From NCBI GenBank assembly GCA_963702995.1, contig OY969783.1, forward strand, positions 2,294,001-2,358,000: DNA of 64,000 nt. Direction: 5' to 3'. Source of the stretch: MFD04580-c1 sp963702995. GTDB lineage: Bacteria > Planctomycetota > Phycisphaerae > Tepidisphaerales > Tepidisphaeraceae. The translations under genes were made by a program, and so were the position numbers. Of this stretch, positions 44,102-52,163 are shown in pieces. Position 1 is the first letter of the stretch, and each line of letters opens with the position of its first letter. The notes under the pieces are model-generated. The model did not search any database, was not told where the DNA came from, and saw only the letters and a list, made by a program, of their open reading frames with translations.

Positions 44102-45223
44102 TCACTTCTCCTGGCTTTGCGCTTGCGGGACCAGGTCCGCCTGGGCCGCCAGGACCTTTCGCACATCCTTGTACGCCCCGGGCGTCTCGTCTCGGAACGA
44201 TTCGGTCCGCCGGGGGTCGAACCAGACACCGCGCATCTGGCGGCGGACATCGGCCCGCCCGAATCGCTCCCGGGCCGCGTGGCGCGACATCAGGCGACCG
44301 GCGCCGTGGGCGGCGGAGCACAGGGCGGTCGCGGTTCCCTTCCCCCGCACGTGGAAACTGCGCGTCCCCATCGATCCGGGGAGCACGCCCATGCCGCCCT
44401 GCGGCGCGTGCATCGCCCCCTTGCGGTGGACCAGCAGCGTGCGGCCGAAATGGGGCTCGGCCGCCACATGATTGTGATCGCACGAGATCGTCGGGCCCGG
44501 GCAAACCTCCACGCCGAGCTGGCGCCGAAGGATCTCCGCGACCTCGTCGGCCATGGCGCACCGGTTCGCCTCAGCGAACCGGCGCGCCCACGTCTGGTCC
44601 GCCAGGTACGCCGCCCCGTCGGGCGCATCGGTATCGAGCGCGGCAAGCCCGGCCGACCGGATCGTCGCCCGCGCGAGGTGGTGCGCCTTGACCGCCTGCC
44701 CCACGCCGCGCGAGCCGCTGTGAATCATGAGCCAGAGGCGGCCGTCGCCGTCCGCCTGCAGCTCGACGAAATGATTCCCGCCGCCCAGCGTCCCCAGCTC
44801 CGTGCGGGCATCCTCCTTGACGGCCGCCCGCAGCGCCGGGTGTGAAAGGGCATCAACCTCCAGCCCCGCCGGAAGCGGAAGAGCTTGCGCCCGGTGCCGT
44901 CGGCGGGTGGGGATCCTTTCGCCAATGGCTCGCAAGACCGCCCCGGCCTCGGCGGCCGCCAGCCGGTCGGCGGGGGCGTCGAACGCGACCGCGAGCATCC
45001 CGCACCCGATGTCGCCGCCGACGGCCGCGGGGTAGACCAGCCGGCTCGTCGCGATCGCGACGCCGATGCAGACATCGGCCGCCACGTGGACATCCGGCAT
45101 CACCGCGATGTGAACCACATCGTCGGCCGCGCTTATCCGGTCGATCGTCGCCCGGGCGGCCGGTTCGATCGGCATGGCCAGCCAGGACCGAATCGTCGCC
45201 GGTCCTTTCACCGGCTCGTCCAT
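44102..45223 (-). CDS. rtcB: RtcB-type RNA ligase
   Basis: 373 residues. It joins 2',3'-cyclic-phosphate or 3'-phosphate RNA ends to 5'-OH ends with GTP and Mn2+. Visible metal and active-site residues: GGDIGCGMLAV (Cys), GTLGGGNHFVEL (His), LMIHSGSRGVG (His), ISCDHNHVA, LPGSMGTRSFHVRGKG, and the guanylylated His in CSAAHGAGRLMSR. The length is that of the shorter bacterial branch. Start ATG 45,223 is the second of two copies created by a 22-bp tandem duplication; the upstream copy is out of frame. It follows an RbfA-like gene by 27 bp. Confidence 0.92.
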   Translation of the reverse strand: MDEPVKGPATIRSWLAMPIEPAARATIDRISAADDVVHIAVMPDVHVAADVCIGVAIATSRLVYPAAVGGDIGCGMLAVAFDAPADRLAAAEAGAVLRAIGERIPTRRRHRAQALPLPAGLEVDALSHPALRAAVKEDARTELGTLGGGNHFVELQADGDGRLWLMIHSGSRGVGQAVKAHHLARATIRSAGLAALDTDAPDGAAYLADQTWARRFAEANRCAMADEVAEILRRQLGVEVCPGPTISCDHNHVAAEPHFGRTLLVHRKGAMHAPQGGMGVLPGSMGTRSFHVRGKGTATALCSAAHGAGRLMSRHAARERFGRADVRRQMRGVWFDPRRTESFRDETPGAYKDVRKVLAAQADLVPQAQSQEK

Positions 45224-45250
45224 GGCGCTTCACCGGCTCGTCCATGGCGC
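45207..45250 (-). repeat. 22-bp tandem duplication over the rtcB start
   Basis: Bases 45,207-45,228 and 45,229-45,250 are identical and each contains ATGGACGAGCCGGTGAA on the minus strand. As 22 is not a multiple of three, the upstream ATG (45,245) is out of frame with rtcB. Confidence 0.9.
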
Positions 45251-45541
45251 TCACGACGCGCCTCCCCTCGACGCCGGGCCGGCCGCCGGAATGGCGACGA
45301 ACGTCAGCGAAGGGACGCGCTTCCGGCAGATCGCCTGGGCCACCAGCGCGCGGAGCCGCGGGGCGGCCGCGTTCAGCCGCCCGATCAACTCGGGGACCGA
45401 CTCGCCGATGTCGGCCGGCACGCCCACCTGAACCACGAGGTTCGACGCGCCGCCCAGCGGTTCGACGGCATCGACCGACAACTGCCGCAACGCTGGGTCG
45501 CCACACTCGCCGGCCATCGCCAGCATCAGAGCGCGCTGCAC
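45251..45541 (-). CDS. RbfA-like protein, 5' part interrupted by TAG
   Basis: From GTG 45,541: QRALMLAMAGECGDPALRQL, SVDAVEPLGGASNLVVQVGV, NAAAPRLRALVAQAICRKRV, PSLTFVAIP. This matches the RbfA-type KH fold of a planctomycete group (beta strand V-x-A-V-E-P, final R-K-R-x-P-x-L-x-F). The same frame upstream reads EFDPRQDRKTA, then TAG (45,554-45,556), then LCRQVQRAL, and R-K-T-x-L-C-R-Q-V is the expected N-terminal helix, so the TAG is inside the gene. RbfA helps mature 16S rRNA; whether this variant does is unknown. Confidence 0.6.
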   Translation of the reverse strand: MQRALMLAMAGECGDPALRQLSVDAVEPLGGASNLVVQVGVPADIGESVPELIGRLNAAAPRLRALVAQAICRKRVPSLTFVAIPAAGPASRGGAS

Positions 45542-45556
45542 CTGCCGGCAGAGCTA

Positions 45557-46008
45557 CGCCGTCTTCCGATCCTGCCGCGGATCGAACTCGCGGCGGCCGG
45601 TGTCACTCTGTCCATAAAAAGCCGCTTCAAACTCCAACTCGATCGAGCGCAGGCGCGCACGACCTTTCCTGCCTTTGCGAAGACTCAAAGGGAGCTCCCT
45701 CTTTCGGCGCGCAAAACACCTACGTGTTTGTCGCCGGAAGAATTGAATTGCGAGAAGGGATCAGGGCCGCTGAAGAATCAGCGGGCCGCAATAGGGAGGA
45801 TGAAAGGCTGGAGGAGCATGGGTCACCGAAGTTCGACGGACAATCAATGGCAGGACAGTATCAGCCACCCGCGGTTGAGGCAACGGAAATCGGCCCAAAA
45901 TCACACGTAGGGCGTGGTTCACCACGCCGCCGCGTCATGCGGCGTGGTGAACCACGCCCTACATTTGTTTCAACGCCGCCGGCCGTTACGATCGGATCCT
46001 GAGAGACC
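45557..46008. other. Mostly non-coding, ~450 bp, with a long hairpin
   Basis: The first ~100 bp may still be the 5' part of the RbfA-like frame (minus strand). The rest has no protein signal apart from the hairpin at 45,907. Its 3' end (CGTTACGATCGGA, 45,984-45,996) recurs before the beta-helix gene at 47,652. Confidence 0.4.
45907..45962. repeat. Long hairpin, 24-bp perfect stem
   Basis: Arm 45,907-45,930 (core AGGGCGTGGTTCACCACG) pairs perfectly with 45,939-45,962 across an 8-nt loop. One arm recurs at 51,078-51,099. Looks like a dispersed palindromic (REP/BIME-like) repeat. Confidence 0.85.
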
Positions 46009-46188
46009 ATGTCCACAGAAACAATGTACGAGTCGCTCGAACCGCGCCGGCTCTTATCCGGCTCAAGCTTTTTCGTCGCCACGACCGGGAGCAACGCGGC
46101 CGCCGGGACGATTGCCCACCCGTTCCGGACCCTCAGCACGCCCTGGACGTGGCCGCGGCGCCCCCAATGGGAGGTGGCCCCTTTATGA
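46009..46188 (+). pseudogene. N-terminal stub of a LEPR-motif secreted beta-helix protein
   Basis: 59 residues: MSTETMYESLEPRRLLSGSS, FFVATTGSNAAAGTIAHPFR, TLSTPW, then unrelated residues to a stop. The ESLEPRRLLSG start is the LEPR export signature of planctomycetes. The sequence parallels the start of the full-length gene at 47,678 (SSFFVSTTGNDAAAGTVSHPFRT), so this is a truncated paralogue. The sequence after PFRT corresponds to the same gene read in a shifted frame. Confidence 0.8.
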
Positions 46189-46239
46189 CCCCGTGTTAGA
46201 CCAAGGTGCCTAACGGTTAAAAAGACAGGTTGGTATAGA

Positions 46240-46761
46240 ATGAAGTTCACTCGGCATCTTCTAGATAGGAAGGTCGTCGGCGCGATATTGCTCGTGGTTT
46301 CCGCTGCCGTTCTGATAAGCTTTTGGTGCGGTGCTCAAATCTGCTTGAATGGCGGAGGCCCTGCGAACAAGAATGGTCGTCCTTCGTGGACTGGGTGCCT
46401 AGTCTTCCGGTACGGATCTCTGACGGGCAGATTTGAAGCCTGCCGCTCCGAGGATCTTCACGATCAGTCGGATGTAATCGAGCATTGGTCGATTTCAACT
46501 TCAATTGATAATGACCATCGTGGATACGAACTCAGTCCGGCTGAATATCACCATCGTCATACGCATGATTATGGGCTCGACCTCCAGAGGTGGTACTTTT
46601 CGATATTTCTGCCCTACTCGATCGCGATTGTTTCAGTCGTCTATTTTGCGGGACGTCGGATATTTAACTCAGGGCGTGGCTTTGCCGTAAAGCAGGTGTC
46701 GGAACGGAAAACGGGACAGGTGCGCTTTTCGTTGATGGCCGAGCCCCGATCACTTCCCTGA
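46240..46761 (+). CDS. Two-helix membrane protein, unknown
   Basis: 173 residues, less GC-rich than its neighbours. N-terminal helix (VGAILLVVSAAVLISFWCGA), an extracytoplasmic middle rich in His/Tyr/Ser, and a C-terminal helix (WYFSIFLPYSIAIVSVVYFAG) before GRRIFN. The layout resembles the planctomycete two-helix family at 3,429-3,999 but without a zinc ribbon. No function known. The C-terminal ~25 residues may be read-through into the RAYT promoter repeat. Confidence 0.5.
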   Translation: MKFTRHLLDRKVVGAILLVVSAAVLISFWCGAQICLNGGGPANKNGRPSWTGCLVFRYGSLTGRFEACRSEDLHDQSDVIEHWSISTSIDNDHRGYELSPAEYHHRHTHDYGLDLQRWYFSIFLPYSIAIVSVVYFAGRRIFNSGRGFAVKQVSERKTGQVRFSLMAEPRSLP

Positions 46762-46765
46762 CCGC

Positions 46766-47471
46766 ATGGCTCGAACCGCTCGCAAAGCCCCCGCAGGGAT
46801 CGTGTTCCACGTCTTCAACCGGGGCGTCGGTCGGCGGCAGATCTTCGACAAGGACGAAGACTACCTCGCCTTCGAACGCGCAATGGCCAAGACGCTGGCG
46901 GCGGAGCCGGTGAAGCTGCTCGCCTATTGCCTCATGCCCAACCACTGGCACCTGCTTCTCAAGCCGAGGGTCGATGGGCAACTCGGCCGCTTCATGCAGC
47001 GGCTGACGATGACCCATGTCCGCCGCTGGCAGGAGCACTACCACGAAGTCGGGCACGGCCACCTTTATCAGGGGCGGTTCAAGAGCTTTCCGGTGCAGGA
47101 AGACACGCACTTCCTGACCGTCGCGCGGTACATTGAGCGGAACGCGCTGCGGGCGAGGCTGGTGGAGCGGGCCGAGGAAGCCGAAGCGACGTACCTGGAG
47201 GCGGTGCGGCTGGACCCCAAGCGGGCGGGTGTCTATTCGGCCCTGGCGGGCATGCTCTCGGGCCAGGGGGCGGCTGGCGGAGGTGATCGCCCACCGCCGC
47301 ACGCTGGTGCGGCTCAAGGCCAAATCGGCCATGGCCGCCAGCGCCTTGCTGGCGACGCTCCACTATGCCGAGGAATCGACACCAGCAATGCTGCTGGCCG
47401 AGGCCAAAGCCTGGGCGGCCGCCCACGCCCACGCCCACGCCGCCGGAGTGAAACGGGACGTAGCGACGTAG
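46766..47471 (+). pseudogene. RAYT (REP-associated Y1 transposase) fused to a TPR/OGT-like fragment
   Basis: Residues 1 to ~138 are a RAYT: RKAPAGIVFHVFNRGVGRRQ, the HUH-type motif YCLMPNHWHLLLKP (His-x-His), GRFMQRLTMTHVRRWQEHY, GHLYQGRFKSFPVQEDTHFL (nucleophile Tyr in the LYQGR/RYIERN region), ending NALRARLVERAEEAE. From there the frame is TPR-like: ATYLEAVRLDPKRAGVYSAL. After a +1 shift in the G5 run (~47,265) it reads RLAEVIAHRRTLVRLKAKSA and LLATLHYAEESTPAMLLAEA, as in O-GlcNAc-transferase-type TPR proteins. The normal RAYT C-terminus is missing. REP-like hairpins flank it. Confidence 0.75.
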
Positions 47472-47530
47472 CTGGTTTATTTTCCCCCGATATCGCAGTT
47501 TCGGGCCCGAGGATGGCACGAACGAGACGT

Positions 47531-47585
47531 GAAACGGGGACGCAGTTAAATCAGAAAACTCGCTGCGTCCCTGCGTCCCCGTTTC
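47531..47585. repeat. REP-like hairpin downstream of the RAYT gene
   Basis: GAAACGGGGACGCAG (47,531-47,545) pairs with CTGCGTCCCCGTTTC (47,571-47,585), a perfect 15-bp stem. A related sequence GAAAACGGGACAGGTGCGCT precedes the RAYT gene (about 46,707-46,726). Likely substrate or relic of the RAYT. Confidence 0.75.
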
Positions 47586-47677
47586 ATCAACCACGCCCAA
47601 CATTTGGTTTGGCGCTTCGGATCAGGCCACACTGTCGAAAGCGTCGAGCGGTCGTTACGATCGGAGACGGAGGGCCC

Positions 47678-49184
47678 ATGCCCACTGAAAAAATGTGCGA
47701 ATCGCTCGAAGCCGCGGCGGTTCCTGTCCGGTTCAAGCTTTTTCGTCTCAACGACCGGCAACGACGCGGCCGCCGGGACGGTCTCCCACCCGTTTCGAAC
47801 CATCCAGCATGCCCTGAACCTGGCCGTGGCGCCGGGGAGCACCGTCTTCGTGCGCGGCGGTACCTATGCCGAGCGCGTCACTCTCCCCCACAGCGGAACG
47901 GCGGCCGGCGGGTTCATCACATTGCAGAGTTATCCCGGCGAGCATGTGGTGCTCACCGGCCGCGGCGCGAACAATGACGATGTCGGTTATGGCGTGAACA
48001 TGATCCAGATCCTAAATCAGAGCTACGTCAGGGTCGGCGGGTTTGAGATCGCCTACAACAGTGGCGCGACGGTGGGGGATGACGCATTCGCCGTGCTGGT
48101 CCACGGTGCCGGGAACGGCGTGCAGATCCTGAACAACACAATCCACGACATGATCGGCAAGGTGACGCGCACCTCGGGCGGGCTGAATTACGGTACCGCC
48201 GGCGCGGGCATCCACGTCTATGGCAGCTCGATCAGCAGCCCGTACTACAACGTCATTGTCAGCGGCAACACCCTCTACAACTGCCAGCCGGGCGACGACT
48301 CGACCGAAACGCTCACGCTCAACGGGAATATCGCCGGCTTTTCGATCGATCACAACGTCGTCCACGACGACAACAACATCGGCATCGACATGATCGGCGG
48401 CGAGGCCGACATCTTCGGCAAACCGGCCGGCACGTTGAACCTGCCCGTCGCCCGCAACGGCGTCTGCGACAACAACACCGTCTATAACATCCACGCGAAT
48501 TACGGCGGCGGGTACGCGGCCGCCATCTACGTCAACGGCGCCAAGGACATTGTCATCGAGCGCAATCGCGTCAGTACAAGCGACATCGGCCTGTCGGTCG
48601 GGTGCGAGAATCACGGCTATGTCGTCACCGGCGTTACGGTCCGGGACAACATCATCGACCACAATACGCAGGCGGGGCTGGATGTCGGCGGGTACGACGC
48701 GTCCGTCGGGCGCGTCCAGAGCTGCACCTTCACGAACAACACCCTCTACCACAACGACACCACCGGCCAGGGGAACGGCGAGCTTTGGGTGCAGTGGGCC
48801 ACGAAAAACGTCTTTGAAAACAACGCGATCCACAGCACCGCCCAGGACCTGCTGATCGACTCCGTCACCTACACCGACAATGTCTCCCGGTACAACCTGC
48901 TCTTCTGCGACGACGGGGCCGCCAGCGCCCAGTTCACCTGGGGCGGCCGCGGCTACACCGGCCTGTCCCGCTACCAGTCCGCCACGGGCCAGGACCGCAC
49001 CAGCGGCTTCGCAAACTCCAGGTTCACCGCCCCGGCAACGGGCGACTTCCGCCTCGCACCCGGCTCGCCCGCGATCAACGCGGGGGACCCCGCCTTGGCC
49101 CCGGCGCCGGGCGAAACCGACTTCCTCGGCCACCCGCGCAAGCTCGGCGGCCGCGTGGACATTGGGGCGATCGAGTCGGCCTGA
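47678..49184 (+). CDS. Secreted right-handed parallel beta-helix protein, one frameshift in the LEPR signal
   Basis: ATG 47,678 gives MPTEKMCESLE; an extra G near 47,712 breaks the export motif, and the next frame continues PRRFLSGSSFFVSTTGNDAA. About 500 residues follow of beta-helix coils rich in N-N-T and I-x-x-N (VQILNNTIHDMIG, VIVSGNTLYN, FSIDHNVVHDDNNIGIDMIG, VIERNRVSTSD), with a C-terminal DFRLAPGSPAINAGDPALAP and GRVDIGAIESA typical of DUF1565/right-handed helix proteins of planctomycetes. Probably a polysaccharide-binding or lyase-like exported protein; no catalytic residues assigned. Confidence 0.82.
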
Positions 49185-49388
49185 CGACGCGCCCTGGGGA
49201 AGCGTCGGTTGGCAAGCGACTTCAACCGGCGTGCCTGAGGCCTCGGGGACCTTGCATCGATCGGTGACGATTCTGGGCCAGCCGGGGTGCAAACGTTGCA
49301 ATTCGCGTCGAGCGATTATTTTACTTCGGAAGCTCCACGTATGTTTCTCGCGCCTGACGCGTAGCGCCGCGGAGACTCGCCGCGGCCC

Positions 49389-51081
49389 GTGTCGCGCCCG
49401 CGTGCGAGGACTGTCGCCATTTCCCAGCTCACGCTCCCTCTTCGCAACGACGCCGCGGCCTCCGCCGCGCGGGCTGCGCCTTCCCTCGCGTCGGGCCCCG
49501 CGGCGGATCGCGGGGCGCTGGCTTGCAACCTCCTGGCCACCCTGTTCCTCGCCTGCGTCGGCGTTGCGCTCTTCTCAGTCGCCGTCGGCCCTTCCCTCAT
49601 GGGGGATGAGAACCAGTTCGTCTCCAGCGGGGCACTGCTGGCACGACACGGAATGCTTCCGTATCGCGACTACCCGTACTCGCACACGCCCAATCTCGTG
49701 TTCGTCTACGGGTTGCTCTTCCGCTTCAGTGACCATCTGCTGATGACCGCCCGGATGTTCTCGCTTGCCTGTGCGGGAGCGACCACGCTTTTTGTGTTCT
49801 TCTTCACCCGCAACCTCTTCGCCGGCCGCTCCCCGTATGCCCGCCTTGCAATGGCGGCGGCCGCGGTCGCGCTGCTCGTCTTCAACCGCACCTTCAGCTA
49901 TGCGGCCGGGAAAGCGTGGAATCACGACCTTCCTCTCCTGATGACCCTCGCCGCTTTCGCCTGCTGCTGCCGCGCATGGCGGTCGGCGGTCGCCGCGCCG
50001 CCGGTCACTGCATCCCCGCTCCGCATCGGCTGGCTCGTGGCGGCCGGCGTGTGCATGGGCGGCGCGGTCGGGACGCGGCTCACCTTCGGCCCGGCGGCCG
50101 CCGCTCTGCCGGTGCTGGCCTACGCGCTGCAACCAGGGCCTGCCCGCCGCCGGGCCGCCGCGGCGGCCGCTGTCGTCGGGGGCGTCGCGGTGGCGATGAC
50201 GCCCACCTTCCTCCTGCTCGCGATGGCGCCCCGTCAGTTCTTCTTCGGCAACGTTCGCTACCGGGCGCTCGCCGTCGCCTATGACCTGTCGCGCGACCCG
50301 CACCGGCTGACCCCACTGCGGGTGATCGGCTCTAAGCTGGCGATGATGGGCAAGCAGATGGCCGGCCGCGGGACCTACGCCGTGTTGATCGCCGCGACCC
50401 TCGCCGCCGCCCGCGCCGCCCGGCGCGCCCGCCGCACCGGCGAGCCCGACGCCGACCCGCGCCTGCGGCGCCAGACGACCCTCCTGTTCGGCATCGCCCT
50501 GTTCCTCTGGGTTGGCGGGACGGCGCCGACGCCGATGTTCCTGCAATACTTTTACGAGGCTCTCCCGTTCGTCATCCTGCTGGCGGCGTGCCTCACGGCC
50601 CGCGCCTTTCAGTCGCGGGCGCTTCCTCGAAGCCAGCATCGGCCTTGCGGTTGCCGCGACTGTCGCCATCGGCGCGACAACCTATCGCACGGAGATGAAT
50701 CACTTCCGCCCGGCGCGCTGGGGAGCGGCCGACGCGCACGCGGTCGGCGCGCTTGCCGCCCGGATGACCGGCGGCCGCGGGCCGATCCTGACGCTGGAGC
50801 CGGCCTTCGCCCTGGAAGGGAAGCTCGACGTCTACGCCCCCTACGTGGTCGGCGTCTTCATGTTCCGGACCGAGCCGTCGATGCTCGAACAGGAACGGAC
50901 CGAGCTGGCGGGCCTGGATGCCCACGACCTCCCAATCGACATTGATCGCCATCCACCGGCCGCCGCGTTGACCAGCGCCCGCGATGTCCAACTGGATATG
51001 GCGATCGAAGACTACGCGAAACGCAAAGGGTGGCGGCCGCACCCCCTCGGCGCAAGCGGGAACCAACTGTGGATCCCGTAG
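49389..51081 (+). CDS. GT39/ArnT-like polyprenyl-phosphate-sugar glycosyltransferase, one frameshift
   Basis: About ten membrane helices. After the first helix comes SLMGDENQFVSSGALLARHG with the acidic pair expected of GT-C enzymes (DEN), then GMLPYRDYPYSHTPNLVFVY. Near 50,612 the frame changes (QSRALP to GRFLEASIGLAVAATVA) and continues through the last helix into a soluble C-terminal domain (RTEMNHFRPARW, ILTLEPAFALEGKLDVYAPY), ending LWIP at 51,081. Likely transfers a sugar from a lipid carrier on the outer face of the cytoplasmic membrane. Acceptor unknown. Confidence 0.72.
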
Positions 51082-51099
51082 GGCGTGGTTCACCACGCC
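51078..51099. repeat. Single arm of the 45.9-kb hairpin repeat
   Basis: Matches the left arm of 45,907-45,930 (core AGGGCGTGGTTCACCACG) directly at the 3' end of the GT39-like gene; the stop codon TAG lies within it. No partner arm follows, so it is a half copy. Confidence 0.8.
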
Positions 51100-51359
51100 A
51101 TCAGACCTTGCGGCGTATAATAAAGCTCCCCCTACATCGAACGCCAATAGCACTACAGGACTGGTCGCGCCGTAAAGCCCTTGGAACGATCCAAATCCGA
51201 AGCACCAAACCTCAAGGAAACGCAAAGAAGACGAAAGCGGAAACCGCTGCGGGCGCTTCTATCCGGTTTCTTCCGTTTCCGTCGCTCCATTCCTTTGGAT
51301 TTTTTTTCGCGATCTGGTTTTCCGTGTCACCCCTCGACTTCTAAATCCCCGCCGGGAAC

Positions 51360-51881
51360 GAGGACATTCCATAAGCCATCACGCCGGTGGTGACCCAGTA
51401 CACCCTCCACCGCGACTATTGCCCGGCCTGCGACAAGGACGTTGAGCCCGTCGTCCCCGACGCACTGCCCAATGCGACGCTGGGGCATCGGGTCGTGGCC
51501 CTTAGCGCTTACCTGCACTACGGCCTGGCCGTCACGCTGGCCAGCCAATGATGCGGCTGCGGGAGCGGCCGCGTCGGGCGAGTTTACCGCCGCAGTCGGG
51601 GCAGCAAGGCAGGCGGCAGTCGGGTATCAGGGGAGCAGGGCTTTGCCCAGGCGACGCCAGGCGTCCACGAGCCCGCCGGCCGAGACGAGCGTGGCCAGGC
51701 AGGTGCTTAGCACGTCCTGGAGGGCACTCACGCAGTCGGTGCTGATGAGCATCTACCGAACGCTGAAGCTGCGAGGGCGTGACCCGGTGCCGACGATGGT
51801 CGCGGCGTTGCGAGAGTGGGTCACGACGGGGAAACTGCCGCCGCTACCACCGGCGGTCACGGCAGACGGCTGAAGTGTTAC
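51360..51881 (+). mobile_element. Scrambled IS66 remnant
   Basis: Four blocks match the IS66 copy at 33.2-37.9 kb. 51,360-51,546 is direct (bases ~33,718-33,902); 51,547-51,623 is inverted (~33,647-33,716); 51,625-51,722 is inverted (~33,906-34,004); 51,723-51,881 is direct (~37,756-37,914) and includes the right terminal repeat. The left end and most of the transposase are missing. Similarity is near-complete, so the rearrangement is recent. Confidence 0.88.
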
Positions 51882-52163
51882 CCGAGGTTTAGAGTTCCGA
51901 AACTGCCAACAGAGACGGCCATACGCCCCGACCGCTAAAGAAGAATTGCGTTGAATTTGAAATTAGAGTTGCTACGCTCTCATTTGGACGCTTCATTTGT
52001 GGGGGGCGTTTCGTGCGGCGCATCACTCAATCCATCCTGCTGATCGCGTCGCCGGCGACATATCACTGACAACCTATCACTGAAAACCGTTGTACGCGGC
52101 TGGAAAAAAAGGGAATAGCGCACGGGATGTTCTCGCGTTGCGCTCACATCAAAAAAAGGCCCG
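51882..52163. other. Intergenic with a 14-bp tandem repeat
   Basis: AT-richer than the surroundings; contains TATCACTGACAACC (52,061-52,074) directly followed by TATCACTGAAAACC (52,075-52,088), 75 bp before the protease-nuclease start. Probably the promoter region of that gene. Confidence 0.5.

Noticed and set aside
51181..51393. Plus-strand frame after the GT39-like gene (MERSKSEAPNLKETQRRRKR...)
   Set aside because: Basic low-complexity translation with no RBS that runs into the IS66 remnant.
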